Shown: positions 44,901 through 54,220, counted from the stretch's first letter. The stretch is 64,000 bases of DNA from JACKBK01 sp963707275 (GCA_963707275.1 CAVPPH010000002.1:248001-312000); one strand, 5' to 3'. Notes: generated by a model from the letters alone, not told the origin. Numbers and translations are program-made.

Positions 44901-46113
44901 AACGGTACTGGTCGAGCATGAGTTTGACCTGCATCATTTGATGTTTGGCCTAGAGGAGATGTTCGAGTTGCGGGCGATGCAGAAAGATCTCTCCTTGCAG
45001 TTCACCATCGATTCCGATGTGCCCCGATACGTGCGGACTGATGAGGGTAAGGTGCGCCAGGTGTTGATGAACCTGCTGGGCAACGCGGTCAAGTTCACCG
45101 AGGTTGGCACCGTTACCCTGCACGCCGATGTTGCCAACCCACCACCAGCCCTGACCCCCGACAAGATACGTCTGGTGTTCGAAGTCGTCGACACAGGACC
45201 GGGCATCGCCCCCGATGAACTTGTGACCATGTTCGATCCCTTTGTCCAGACCGAGACCGGCCAACGATCCCAGGAGGGCACCGGCCTTGGTCTGTCTATC
45301 AGCCGGCAATTTGCGCGGCTGATGGGCGGTGATGTGACCGCGCGCAGCAAAGTCGGCGTTGGCAGTACATTCAAGTTCGAAGTCGTAGCAGAAGCAGTTG
45401 AACCGGGTGAGATCCAAGCGGCGCCGGCCCGGCGCGTGGTAGGATTGGAACAGGGGCAACCCGTCTTTCGCCTGCTCATCGTGGACGACAAGCAACTTAA
45501 CCGCATGCTGCTGGTCAAGTTGCTTGCTCCGCTGGGCTTTGAACTGCGCGAAGCTGCCAACGGCCAGGATGCGTTGGCTGTCTGGGAGGTTTGGGAGCCT
45601 CACCTGATTTGGATGGACATGCGAATGCCGGTGATGGACGGTTACGAGGCGACCCGGCGCATCAAGGCCACGACCAAAGGCCAGGCGACTGTGATCGTGG
45701 CGCTGACGGCCAGTGCGCTTGAGGAGGACCGGACGGTGATCCTCTCCGAGGGGTGCGATGACTATGTGCGCAAACCCTTCAAGGAAGCGGAGTTCTTTGA
45801 TGTCCTGACCCGTCATTTGGGTGTGCGCTTTGTGTACGAAGACCTTGTGGCTAGCGAGACGAAGGATACTCGTTCTTCGGAAGTGGACACCGAAAATGCA
45901 CTTACCAGGCGACAGATGACCGCGCTGCGAGCGATGCCAGCTTCGTGGGTTGACGACCTGCGTCAGTCGATCGTTCGAGCAAACCTGGATGACATGCTGC
46001 GATTGATCGCTCAGGCCAGGGTTGAGGATAATGCGTTGGCCGATGCTCTTGCATCGCTGGCAAGGGAGTACAAGTACAAGGAATTGTTGGCGTTGCTTGA
46101 TCAGCTCTCATAG
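41977..46113 (+). CDS. hybrid sensor histidine kinase with two-component propellers, Y_Y_Y and receiver domains
   Basis: 1378 residues. N-terminal membrane helix or signal (about 16-36); two seven-bladed-type propellers built of repeats W(F/V)GT..GGLNRFD (about 60-720); Y_Y_Y domain (about 766-845); one membrane helix (about 848-868); HisKA with phospho-acceptor His918 in NMSHELRTPLN; HATPase with GNAVKFT and GTGLGLSI; receiver with Asp1214 (WMDMRMP). A final helical segment (about 1310-1378) resembles C-terminal regions of other hybrid kinases. This is the plan of BT-type one-polypeptide regulators but lacks the terminal AraC domain, so output must pass to another protein. The phosphatase-type regulator 300 bases downstream is the obvious candidate. 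Confidence 0.92.
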   Translation: MSVQRESVRRIKGVEVAAWLLLSALCMVALSALEESVAEARIAPSHLATSVSVGSVNLQGGGTAAPPRFEQISLDQGLSQSAVLDILQDSRGFLWFGTQDGLNRFDGYGFVVYKHDNQDDGSLSDNFVQSLAEDSAGNLWVGTHAGGLNRFDRDSERFTVYRNDPEAPDSLIDNNVLAILEARDGTLWVGTAGGLDRFDPASDRFVHIPTNVSDGSGISGGIVQALAQDPAATIWVGTLDGGLSRQDPVTGSFVHFRNDPADPDSLSHDNVQAILVDHQGILWAGTVAGGLNRLDPGAGKFVRYQNDSSDPASLSSNNVLSIFEDADNILWVGTNGGGLERFDPATGTFVHHLPDANDPASLSVDTVQTINQDAGGVLWFGTFGGGVDKLDPSKQKFTHFRHNPQNSASLSSNFVWSFSEDPDGTIWIGTVGGGLNRFDRQAGTFTVYRNDPDDPASLSSDQVWSLHRDRTGTLWIGTAAGLDRLDRDTGKVTRIPVPVGVFNILEDSEGTLWLATGGNGLGRLDRETDQLLFISDDPGDPSGLGDSFLTTLYEDREGRLWIGTFTHGLSRLVKAPGNASGPPQFVRYENNPDDPNSLIHDTVLMLHQDEQGALWIATAGGLDRFDPTTETFTHYSEKDGLPNDVIYAVLEDDAGNLWLSTNRGLSRFNRAAGEFRNFDPGDGVQSNEFNQGAAYLTSGGEMYFGGINGFNVFRPEAVQDDPYVPPVVLTRFLLFNEPVRIGKDSPLQQSIAQTSSIVLPYQDDFFSFEFAALDYSDPARNEYAYIMEGLDKDWNYVGNRRFAGYTSVPPGEYTFRVKGTNNDGIWNETGAAVNIIITPPFWQTWWFRIVAATLLIGSIAAVVAWRFHSIESQRRRLEVLVDERTEQLTTTLAELQRSKETAEAANRAKSVFLANMSHELRTPLNAILGFTQLMSHAENLTADQQENISTINRSGEHLLGLINDVLDMSKIEAGRTVLVEHEFDLHHLMFGLEEMFELRAMQKDLSLQFTIDSDVPRYVRTDEGKVRQVLMNLLGNAVKFTEVGTVTLHADVANPPPALTPDKIRLVFEVVDTGPGIAPDELVTMFDPFVQTETGQRSQEGTGLGLSISRQFARLMGGDVTARSKVGVGSTFKFEVVAEAVEPGEIQAAPARRVVGLEQGQPVFRLLIVDDKQLNRMLLVKLLAPLGFELREAANGQDALAVWEVWEPHLIWMDMRMPVMDGYEATRRIKATTKGQATVIVALTASALEEDRTVILSEGCDDYVRKPFKEAEFFDVLTRHLGVRFVYEDLVASETKDTRSSEVDTENALTRRQMTALRAMPASWVDDLRQSIVRANLDDMLRLIAQARVEDNALADALASLAREYKYKELLALLDQLS

Positions 46114-46419
46114 GAGTTACGCAGTTGGAGTCTCGGTACAGTTTCGCCGGTCGAGTAGCGGCTCAAGCTAGGGCCTGCACCAAGCAGAATCCAGGCGTAC
46201 ACTTGCGCCGCACGCACGTGCAGGTGTCGAGACTCGCGGAACAACTCGACCCACCTGCGAAACTCCCATCTCAGAGACAAGGCCCGTTGAAGTCATCGAT
46301 TGCCGCTTTCAGCCTGTCTCCAGGTTTAGAACTTTCCTAAGGCCGCAGTAGCGCCTTCTAAAGCGCCTCCTGACCACCTGCCGGCTATTTTCGCCCTTGA
46401 TCAAACCGAGGCTCCGCCG
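46114..46419 (+). other. 306-base gap without a gene
   Basis: Short open readings here lack a ribosome site and plausible composition. No terminator with a T-tract and no convincing promoter for the following gene was found, so the two signalling genes may still be co-transcribed. Confidence 0.5.
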
Positions 46420-47559
46420 ATGCACGAAAACATCCTGATTGTCGATGACACGCCGGCCAGCCTGCGGCTGCTGGCTCAACTCCTGACCGAACATGGGTAT
46501 CACGTGCGTCCGGTGACCGATGGCGCGCTGGCCGTGGCGGCTGCGTTGGCTGAACCGCCCGATCTGATTCTGCTGGACATTCGAATGCCACAGATGAATG
46601 GCTACCAAGTCTGTGCCCGGCTCAAGGCCGAGGCCAGAACCCGTGATATTCCGGTGATCTTCATCAGTGCCCTGGATGATATTCACGATAAGGTGCAGGC
46701 CTTTTCCAGCGGCGGCGTCGACTATGTGACCAAGCCCTACCAGGTGGATGAGGTGTTGGCACGGGTTAATGCGCATCTAACCCTGCGCCGGCTGCAGAAG
46801 CAGTTACAGGATGCGAACCAGCGCATGGAGCGGGAACTGGTGTTGGCTGGAGAAGTTCAGGCGGGCCTTCTGCCTGGCGGCGCTCCGGTCATACCAGGCT
46901 GGGAACTTGCGGCATTGCTCAATCCGGCCCGCGAGACGTCGGGCGATTTCTACGATTTCATCCCGCTGCCTGACGGCAGGATCGGCATTCTGGTCGCTGA
47001 TGTGGTTGACAAAGGGGTGAAAGCTGCGCTATTCATGGCCCTGAGCTGGGCACTGATTCGCACGTACGTGCGCGAGTATCCCGGCAATCCAGGTCAGGCG
47101 TTGTCACTGGTGAACGGCCGCATCCTGCGTGACACCCGGTCGAACCAGTTCCTTTCAGCCTTTTTTGCGGTACTGGACCCTGCCAGCGGCCTCCTGACCT
47201 ATGCCAACGCCGGTCACAATCCGCCATTCCTGCTACACGCCCATGGAACTGGTAATGTGCAGTTGCTGGCGCGAACGGGCATGATCCTCGGTGTGCTGGA
47301 GGGCCAAGTCTGGGGAGAGATGGAGGTCAGCATGCAGCCAGGCGATGTGCTGCTTGCCTACACGGACGGCGTCACCGATGCCATCAACACGCGCGGCGAC
47401 TTTTTCGGGGATGAAAAATTGCTGGCGACAGCCCGGTCAATTGTCGGCCAGTCTGCAGATCAGATGCTGCGGGGCGTGGCGGCCGCAATCGACCATTTCT
47501 CCGAGGGTGCAGCGCAGTTCGACGACATCGCCATGGTGGCGCTGGTCCGGCGCGCATGA
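46420..47559 (+). CDS. response regulator with PP2C (SpoIIE-type) phosphatase
   Basis: 379 residues. Receiver domain (1-120) with phospho-acceptor Asp53 in LLDIRMP and the switch Lys in VTKPY; a coiled-coil linker (QLQDANQRMERELVLAGEVQAGLLP); PP2C/RsbU phosphatase (about 165-378) with ETSGDFYDF, VADVVDKG, LLAYTDGVTD and QFDDIAMV metal-binding Asp residues. Such proteins dephosphorylate anti-anti-sigma factors; no STAS/RsbW pair is in the window. Likely receives phosphate from the hybrid kinase upstream. Confidence 0.92.
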   Translation: MHENILIVDDTPASLRLLAQLLTEHGYHVRPVTDGALAVAAALAEPPDLILLDIRMPQMNGYQVCARLKAEARTRDIPVIFISALDDIHDKVQAFSSGGVDYVTKPYQVDEVLARVNAHLTLRRLQKQLQDANQRMERELVLAGEVQAGLLPGGAPVIPGWELAALLNPARETSGDFYDFIPLPDGRIGILVADVVDKGVKAALFMALSWALIRTYVREYPGNPGQALSLVNGRILRDTRSNQFLSAFFAVLDPASGLLTYANAGHNPPFLLHAHGTGNVQLLARTGMILGVLEGQVWGEMEVSMQPGDVLLAYTDGVTDAINTRGDFFGDEKLLATARSIVGQSADQMLRGVAAAIDHFSEGAAQFDDIAMVALVRRA

Positions 47560-47568
47560 CCGGGTGGG

Positions 47569-48009
47569 TCAAGCACGCGCCGCCAGGATGCCACCGGCTA
47601 CGATCAGAACAGCGGCTACGGCCAGTTTGCGCGGATCGACGGTTCGCCATTCTGCCAGGACCACCAGACCGATCAGCACCGCCACCAGCGTGTTCATGTT
47701 GTAGAGAGGGACAAGCTGGCTGATCTGGCCGTCGAAGCGACGCAGTGCGATCGCGATACATCCGATCGCTGTCGCCCAGACCAGGCCGAAGAGGATCGTA
47801 TACAGCGCGCTCTTTTGGCTGACCGTTACGTCGCGCTCCAGCAGCATGAACACGCCGCCGACCACCGCCGTCGTGATGCCCACGCCGATCAGAAACGGCC
47901 CCGTGCCGATGCGAGCATTGGCGCTGAGCTTCTGAAAAATGCCCGTCATGCCCAGCAACACAGCCGGTAAGACGCCTCCCAGCAGGATGGCAATGACTCG
48001 CGTGCTCAT
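47569..48009 (-). CDS. EamA/DMT-type small membrane protein
   Basis: 146 residues with about five transmembrane helices; the second half (ALYTILFGLVWATAIGC ... LVPLYNMNTLVAVLIGLVVLAEW) matches a single EamA half-repeat. Such half-size proteins work as homo- or hetero-dimers. It overlaps galK by four bases (ATGA), so a role in sugar or metabolite export in the galactoside operon is possible. Substrate unknown. Confidence 0.78.
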   Translation of the reverse strand: MSTRVIAILLGGVLPAVLLGMTGIFQKLSANARIGTGPFLIGVGITTAVVGGVFMLLERDVTVSQKSALYTILFGLVWATAIGCIAIALRRFDGQISQLVPLYNMNTLVAVLIGLVVLAEWRTVDPRKLAVAAVLIVAGGILAARA

Positions 48010-49154
48010 CTCACCTCCACCACGGAAGCGCCTTCACTGGCGTTGCTGATATAGATCGCGGGGACGAGGCCGGACGCAGCTTCGTAGTCGGTTACAACGC
48101 GCCGGGCGAAGTCATCGGCCCGGTCGGTCTGCACCAGCGCGACCGCACAGCCGGCAAACCCGCCGCCGGTCATGCGTGCGCCGTAGCAGCCTGGCGCTTG
48201 CTGCGCGCACTTGACCATGATGTTCAGTTGCGGGCCGGAGATCTCGAAGTCGTCGCGCATGCTGGCGTGGCTGCCGTCCATCAATTGGCCCATTTCGGCT
48301 GCATCGCCGCGCATCATGGCCTCCGCCGCAGCTACCGTTCGCCGCGTTCTCGGTGATGATGTGGCGGGCGCGGCGGAAAGTCACTTCGTCCAGCCCACCC
48401 GCTTCCGCCTCGAATCGCTCCAGCGACACGTCGCGCAGCGCAGGCACGCCGAAATAGCGCGCCGCAGCCTCGCATTGCGCGCGCCGCTCGTTGTAGGCCG
48501 TATCCACCAGACCGCGGCGAGTAGACGTGTCCAGAATGACCACCACGGTGCCAGGCGGCAGCGGTACGGAAGTCGTCTGCAGGCTGCGACAGTCGATCAG
48601 CAATGCATGGTCAGCTTCGCCCGCCGCCGAGATCATCTGATCCATGATGCCGCAGTTCATGCCGACCCACTGGTTTTCGGCCTTCTGACCCAGCAACTGG
48701 CCATGGCCGGCGGATCCCAGGCAAAGCCAGAAACGATCTGGAACGCGCGCGCCGTGGCCAGCTCGACTGCAGCCGACGACGACAACCCTGCGCCGCGCGG
48801 CACATCGCCGGTTAGCACGCCGTCCCAACCGGTAAGCCGGTGGCCCGCGCCCAGCAACGCCCAGGCCACGCCTTTGACATATTCGACCCAGCCGGCGTCC
48901 TCGTAGCGCAGATCATCCAGCCCAAAAGAGGCTGACCGGTCGAGATCGACCGAAGTTACGTTGACAATCCGGTCGTTTCGCGGTCGCAGCGCGATCCAGA
49001 CGGCGCGGTCGATGGCCATGGGCAGGACGAAACCGTCGTTGTAGTCGGTGTGTTCGCCGATCAGGTTGACACGACCGGGCGCGCGCACGACGAAGGCTGG
49101 CGCGTCGTCGAAGTGTTGCTGAAAGGCGTTGATAGCATCCTGGGAAGAGGTCAT
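48006..49154 (-). CDS. galK: galactokinase; two frameshifts
   Basis: Phosphorylates galactose to galactose-1-phosphate. RAPGRVNLIGEHTDYNDGFVLPMAI (GHMP signature) and the ATP loop GDVPRGAGLSSSAAVE are in the N-terminal part; ENQWVGMNCGIMDQ in the middle; MTGGGFAGCAVAL at the end. One base is missing at about 48698-48705 and one extra at about 48341-48346; corrected length 382 residues, normal for GalK. GGAG precedes the ATG. Downstream of the GH4 galactosidase by 65 bases. Confidence 0.9.
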
Positions 49155-49219
49155 GGTGGCTCCGCGGAGAGGAAATCAGGGAAAGGATGGAAGAAATGGA
49201 AATCGATATGTTGTCACGG

Positions 49220-50606
49220 TTACTGGTACGTTGGGAGCCAGTCGCCGTGGGCGGCGATCAGGTCGTCGACCAGCGCGTGGATCTGGTCGAGATCGAGCTC
49301 GGCGGCGGTGTGCGGGTCCAGCATGGCGGCGTGGTAGATGTGTTCGCGCTTGCCGGTCAGCGCGGCCTCGACTGTCAGCGCCTGGACGTTGATGTTGGTC
49401 TGCATCAGCGCAGCCAGTTGTGGCGGCAGCACGCCAATCGCCGTGGGCTGGATGCCGTTTTTCTCAACCAGGCAGGGCACTTCGACGCAGCAGCCCTGCG
49501 GCAGGTTGTCGATCAACCCGCGGTTGGGCATGTTGCCGTAGACGACGCGCGGCTGGCCGGTTTCCATGCTGTGGATGATGCCAGACCCGTATTCGTGGCT
49601 GCGCTGGATCGTCAGCATCTCGTCTACGATGCGCTCCATGTCGCGTACGCTGCCGTCGGGCGGCAAATGCTCGGCTTCCTCGCCAGCGCGCCGGACACGG
49701 AAACGCGTCTCCGGGTTCTCGAAACGCCCGCGCATGGCTTCCCAGCCGGCGATCTGGAACTCGCAACGGCTGATGTACTCGTCCAGCGGGATATTGAACC
49801 GGTCGATCAGGTCGGGCCGGTCGCGCTTGATAAACCAGGGGACGTACTCGCTGAAGTGCTCGCTGGACTCGGTGACGAAGTAGCCCAGCCGCCGCAGCAT
49901 TTCGTAGCGCACCCGGTTCCAGTCGGGCACGCGGCCCTCAGCGGCAACCTGGCGGATGAGAGGGTACAGGTCTTCCCCGTCACGCTCGAAGCGCAGGTAG
50001 AACGCCATGTGGTTGATGCCGGCGCACAGGTAGTTGATTTCGTCGATCGGGACGCCGATGTCGTCGGCCAGTTGACCGGCGGTGCCCTGGACGCTGTGGC
50101 ACAGGCCGATGGTTTTGATCGTGCTGGCGCGGCTGATGGCCCAGCAGTTCATCGCCATCGGGTTGACGTACTGCAGGAACGTAACGTCCGGACACAGTTC
50201 CTCCATGTCGTAGCACATCTCCAGCAGCACCGGGATGGTGCGTAGCCCGCGCATGATGCCGCCGATGCCCAGCGTGTCGGCGATGGTCTGGCGCAGGCCG
50301 TAGCGCTTGGGAATCTCGAAATCGACCACCGTGGCCGGCTTGTAGCCGCCGACCTGGATCATGCAGATGGCGTAGTCAGCGCCGTCCAGCGCGGCCCGGC
50401 GGTCGGTCGTCGCCTGCGATGGTGGGGGTTGCCCCCAGCGCCTCGGCGATTTTGTGCGCCACGACCTCAGAGGTGCGCAGCCGCAGTGGATCAATGTCAT
50501 ACAGGCTGATGGTGGATCCGGCCAACTCCGGGTAGCTGAGGATGTCGCCCAGCAGGTTCTTGGCAAACACCGTGCTGCCGGCGCCGATGAAAGTGATCTT
50601 TGGCAT
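49220..50606 (-). CDS. melA: GH4 alpha-galactosidase (MelA-like); one frameshift
   Basis: NAD- and Mn-dependent glycosidase. The Rossmann start ITFIGAGSTVFAKNLLGDI, the GGxxxA-type MIQVGG, and the catalytic CAGINHMAFYL (Cys and His metal ligands) define GH4 of the alpha-galactosidase branch. One extra base near 50409-50416 separates the first 65 residues from the rest; corrected length 461 residues. With galK downstream it would take alpha-galactosides such as melibiose to galactose-1-phosphate inside the cell; no transporter is adjacent. Confidence 0.9.
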
Positions 50607-50658
50607 GGATAAGAAGCTCCTGAAGGAGAGTCGAATAGGACTTGGAAGGGGTTTCAGT

Positions 50659-50714
50659 GGTTTGTAGTAGGCGCTTCAGCGCCGGTCGGGGCGCTGAAGC
50701 GCCTACTACAAACC
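50659..50714. repeat. palindromic repeat element, copy 2 (GTAGTAGGCGCTTCAGCG family)
   Basis: 25-bp arms 50659-50683 and 50690-50714, six-base loop. The 20-base core equals copy 1 (13603-13656). It lies in the 5' leader of melA, between a probable promoter and the start codon. Confidence 0.82.
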
Positions 50715-50737
50715 TGCGAGGCGAACGCACCCCAGTC

Positions 50738-50767
50738 ATTTTAGCACGGTAGCCAACTCAACCCCAA
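50738..50767 (-). promoter_or_regulatory. probable promoter of the melA-galK operon
   Basis: TTGGGG (50767-50762), 18 bases, TAAAAT (50743-50738) preceded by TG (extended -10). The transcript would include the palindromic repeat. Confidence 0.45.
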
Positions 50768-50776
50768 GATTGACGT

Positions 50777-52000
50777 TCATGCGTCGTGTATCAGTGACTG
50801 GTAGCGGTTTTCGATCTCTTGGGCGGCGTGCTGCCAGGTATAGCGCTCGACAACTCGGGCGCGCAGCAGCCAGCCGCGGCGGGACGTTTCCGTGGACCGG
50901 GTTGCCAGCGCGCTGCTGATAGCATCGGCCAGCGCGCCGGCGTCGCCCAGCGGCGCGTAGTAGCCCAGGTCGCCCAGGTATTCGCGATGCACCGGTGTGT
51001 CGAAGGCCGCGATGGGCAGCGCGGCGGCCATGTAGGGCAGCAGCTTGCCGCTGCCCTCGGTAGCTGACAGTTTGGGCGCGACTGCCACGTCGCCGAGCGC
51101 CAGGTGGAGCGGCGCTTCCTCGTAGGAGACTGCGCCGGTAAATGTGATGTGTTCGGCCAGTCCCATCGTACTTGCCAGCTTCTGGTAGTGATCGACGTCG
51201 GGGAAGCCCATCATGAGGCAGTGCGGCGCGAGTGGGTGACGAGCCAGCCGTTGCATGGCTTGCAGCAGCAGTTCCGTGCCCTGATACGGCGCCAGCAGGC
51301 CGAGGTAAACGAGAACGGGCCGGCCCGCGGGCAGATTGAGCCGGTGACGGAGCGCGGCCAGTTGTTCTGCCGGCCATTCAGCGCGCGGCCGAAACTGCGC
51401 CGGATTGACCGTGTCAGGCAGGGTATGGACGCGCTGCGGCGACACCTTGAATCCCTCGACCAGTTGGCGGGTCGCCTGAGCTGAGCTTGCCAGAATGGCC
51501 TGCGGCTGGCGGTTGATCCACCCCTCCAGGCGGCGTAGCGGCAGCAGCAGCGGCGAGCTGGCGCTGAGGAAGCGGTGGTCCAGCATCTCTTCGCTGAGGC
51601 TGCCCTGGTAGTCGAAAACCAGCGGCACGCGCCAGGCGCGGCTGACCAGCGCTCCCAACAGCGCGCCTTCGTGCAGGTAAGCGTGGACGATGTCCGGGCG
51701 GCCGCCGGGAAAACCCTGCCCAGCGATGGGTAATAGCGCGCCGAGCAGCGCGTCCAGCAGCAGCTTGCGCCGCGAGGAACCGACCGGCATGGTGCGTCCG
51801 CGTGGCCAGAGCGGTGGCCGCAAGGTGGCAAGATCGTCGACATCCCGTCCGCTGGGATAGGTGACTATGCGTACGTCGTGGCCACGCGCTGCCAGCGCCC
51901 CCATCTGCCCCCGGATGCGGACGTGACAGCCGTAGTCGGCGAAGAATCCGGTGGGAGCAACGGCGAGGATGCGCAGCGAACGCCTGTGGTGTCTCGTCAT
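50777..52000 (-). CDS. GT4 family glycosyltransferase
   Basis: 407 residues, GT-B fold: N-terminal RILAVAPTGFFADYGCHVRI, PDIVHAYLHEGALLG, then LVYLGLLAPYQGTELLLQA and the donor-binding SATEGSGKLLPYMAAALPIAAFD with the E-x7-E-like segment. Transfers a sugar to an unidentified acceptor, possibly wall polysaccharide or glycolipid. Not clearly part of the galactoside operon, as a promoter separates them. Confidence 0.88.
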   Translation of the reverse strand: MTRHHRRSLRILAVAPTGFFADYGCHVRIRGQMGALAARGHDVRIVTYPSGRDVDDLATLRPPLWPRGRTMPVGSSRRKLLLDALLGALLPIAGQGFPGGRPDIVHAYLHEGALLGALVSRAWRVPLVFDYQGSLSEEMLDHRFLSASSPLLLPLRRLEGWINRQPQAILASSAQATRQLVEGFKVSPQRVHTLPDTVNPAQFRPRAEWPAEQLAALRHRLNLPAGRPVLVYLGLLAPYQGTELLLQAMQRLARHPLAPHCLMMGFPDVDHYQKLASTMGLAEHITFTGAVSYEEAPLHLALGDVAVAPKLSATEGSGKLLPYMAAALPIAAFDTPVHREYLGDLGYYAPLGDAGALADAISSALATRSTETSRRGWLLRARVVERYTWQHAAQEIENRYQSLIHDA

Positions 52001-52064
52001 CAGGCTTTGTGCCGCTGGCTGTAAGGGAGGCTAATGTGGGTTATCATTGTGAGTGGAACAAAAG

Positions 52065-52101
52065 ACCGGCGCTGGCTGGCATTTCGCCAGCCAGCGCCGG
52101 T
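52065..52101 (-). terminator. terminator after the S1C protease gene
   Basis: 16-bp perfect stem (52065-52080 with 52086-52101), five-base loop, then CTTTTGTTC on the minus strand. Confidence 0.78.
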
Positions 52102-52137
52102 GGATGTTAATGGTTGGCAGCCACGCGTTGCGGCGGG

Positions 52138-54153
52138 CTATTCGTTGGCCGACCAGATCAGCTCGCACGATCCCCAGTCGCTGTCGTCGCTGTACCAACG
52201 GTAGATCGCGTCCGCTGCGACCTCGCAGGTCAACTCATAGGGATCAAACCTGGGATCGGTCGCGGTGTAATCGTAAGTGCCAGGATCGAGGGTAATGACC
52301 AGTTGGTCCAGGCTGGGAATTGCGTACTCCTGATCTGCGATGGCGAACACGATGTCTTCGCCGGCGTCGTTGATCAGCACGACGCTGGCCTGGCCCGCCG
52401 CGGGAATCCACGCCGGGTCGATGTCCTCCGCAGGCACAGTCGGCGCGGGCGCTGCCGTGCTGCCATTTTCTGACGGCAAGGTGCCAATCACCTGGAAGCT
52501 GTTGAGGATGTGATCCAGCGCGTCCAGATCAGCATCGTCGACGACCTGGATGTTGAGCCACATCAGGAAGGACTGGTCTTCCGGCTCAGCCACCAGATCG
52601 ATGATCGTGCTGCCGATGTCGCCGCAGTCGCTATAGTAGTCGTAGAAACCGGTGTACAGTGCGTCTTCGTAGCTGTCACGTCCTTCGTAGGTGCAGTCCA
52701 ATTCATCGTTGTTGCCCTTGAAGCGATCCAGCAGGCTGTCGACGGTGAAGCGCTCAGCCAGCACCTCCGATGCGCCGAAGAAGACGCCGGGCGTGTCATA
52801 GGTGTTCAGGAAGTCATCGTAATTGGGTGAGGCGGATAAGGCGGAACCGACCACCTCGTCGTCGAACAGCCATGTGCTGTCGTCGGTGTCGTCCCAGGCT
52901 GTCGGCACTTCGAACTGGATCGCGTTCTCGATGTCCACCAGGGTCGTGTACTCGTAGGCCGGAGCGGACGATTCGCCCGCTCCCGATGACGCTTCAACCT
53001 CGGCGCCAAGCGTCTGGGCGAAGGAGAATGACGGCTCCAGCGCGCGCCCGTTCACCTGGCCTTCCAGGTATTCCTCGGTGGAGGCCCTGACAACTTCAAG
53101 ACTCAAGGTATCGCCGGGGGAGTGAGTGCGCAGAACGTCGCAGTAATCGGCCATGGTGCCATCCGTGGCCAGCGTCAGTCCTTCCAGCGCGACGATCAGA
53201 TCGCCTGCCTTGAGACCCGCCTTGTCGGCCGGCGAACCGGACTGCACGGAAGCTACCCAGATACCGGAAAACTCATCGGTCAGCAGGGCGGTGCCGTTGA
53301 TGCCAATCGAGTCGACATCCTGATCCTGTAGCAGCCGGGCGATGACGGGCAGCGCTTCGGCGCGGGCGATAGCGAAGTATTGGTTGGTGTCAGACCCGGC
53401 GTAGTTGATGCCAACGACCTTGCCGTCGGCTGTCACCAGCGGGCCGCCGGAGTTGCCGGGATTGATAGTTGCGTCGTGTTCGATCACCGAATCGATCGAA
53501 GCCCAGTCGGTCTCGCCGTCGGCGCGCGCCTTGGAGACGATGCCGCGCGTCAGTGTGAACTCAGGATCGCCCAACGGGTAGCCGGCAGCGTAGACATCCA
53601 GCCCGGGGCGCACGGCGCCGCCGAACCATTCCAGGTAGGGATAGCCGCTGCCCTCGATGTCGATCACCGCCATGTCGGAGCATTCAGACACGCCGAGGAT
53701 CTTGGCATTGCGCGGCTTGCTTTCGCCTCCGATCCAGACTTTGAGCAGCGCGGCGCCGGTGACGACGTGGTTGTTGGTCACGGCGTGCCCGTCCTCGTCG
53801 ATGATGAACCCTGTGCCTCTGCCGGCGGAGTCATACTGCACGCCTTCCTCAGGATCGATAAACGTCCCCTGCGCCTCGATCTGGATGACCGCTTTCTGCA
53901 GGTCATCCAGCGAATTGATCGCCATGGATGCAGGCTCCGGCGTCGCAGTCGGGACAGGAGTGTCAGCTGGCACAGGCGTGTTGGTGGCCTGAGCAGGGGC
54001 AGGCTGAGCAGCGGCTGTCTGGGCGACGGCTGCCGCCACAGTAGCGTCAACATCCGGGGTGGCTTGCTGCCCGCCGCATCCGGCAAGCAAGGCCAGCAAT
54101 AGCGCAGAACTGACCAGCAACTTAATTCGATGGGAAACCATCATTCTCGGCAT
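52138..54153 (-). CDS. lipoprotein serine protease (S1C/DegP-like) with PDZ and extra C-terminal domain
   Basis: 671 residues. Lipobox LLAGC (Cys26) and a Pro/Thr/Ala linker; trypsin-like domain with catalytic His129 (TNNHVV), Asp160 (DMAVI) and Ser235 (GNSGGP); PDZ domain about 280-375 (GSPADKAGLKAGDLIVAL). A further 300 acidic residues follow, with IQFEVPTAWDD, a pattern seen in DUF-type C-terminal beta domains of chloroflexal proteases. Extracytoplasmic quality control is the likely role. ATG 54153 has GGAGG five bases upstream. Confidence 0.87.
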   Translation of the reverse strand: MPRMMVSHRIKLLVSSALLLALLAGCGGQQATPDVDATVAAAVAQTAAAQPAPAQATNTPVPADTPVPTATPEPASMAINSLDDLQKAVIQIEAQGTFIDPEEGVQYDSAGRGTGFIIDEDGHAVTNNHVVTGAALLKVWIGGESKPRNAKILGVSECSDMAVIDIEGSGYPYLEWFGGAVRPGLDVYAAGYPLGDPEFTLTRGIVSKARADGETDWASIDSVIEHDATINPGNSGGPLVTADGKVVGINYAGSDTNQYFAIARAEALPVIARLLQDQDVDSIGINGTALLTDEFSGIWVASVQSGSPADKAGLKAGDLIVALEGLTLATDGTMADYCDVLRTHSPGDTLSLEVVRASTEEYLEGQVNGRALEPSFSFAQTLGAEVEASSGAGESSAPAYEYTTLVDIENAIQFEVPTAWDDTDDSTWLFDDEVVGSALSASPNYDDFLNTYDTPGVFFGASEVLAERFTVDSLLDRFKGNNDELDCTYEGRDSYEDALYTGFYDYYSDCGDIGSTIIDLVAEPEDQSFLMWLNIQVVDDADLDALDHILNSFQVIGTLPSENGSTAAPAPTVPAEDIDPAWIPAAGQASVVLINDAGEDIVFAIADQEYAIPSLDQLVITLDPGTYDYTATDPRFDPYELTCEVAADAIYRWYSDDSDWGSCELIWSANE

Positions 54154-54220
54154 TTGTTCCTCCAGGCAATACAGTTGTAGGCGCAACGAGAGCGTCGATA
54201 ACGGGATATTCGCTCGTCAA

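Noticed and set aside
41974..46113. ATG at 41974 as kinase start
   Set aside because: It lies two bases after the AGAGG motif, which suits the ATG at 41977 better.
46125..46340. 71-codon open frame after the hybrid kinase
   Set aside because: No ribosome site, atypical composition and no recognisable pattern; treated as gap.
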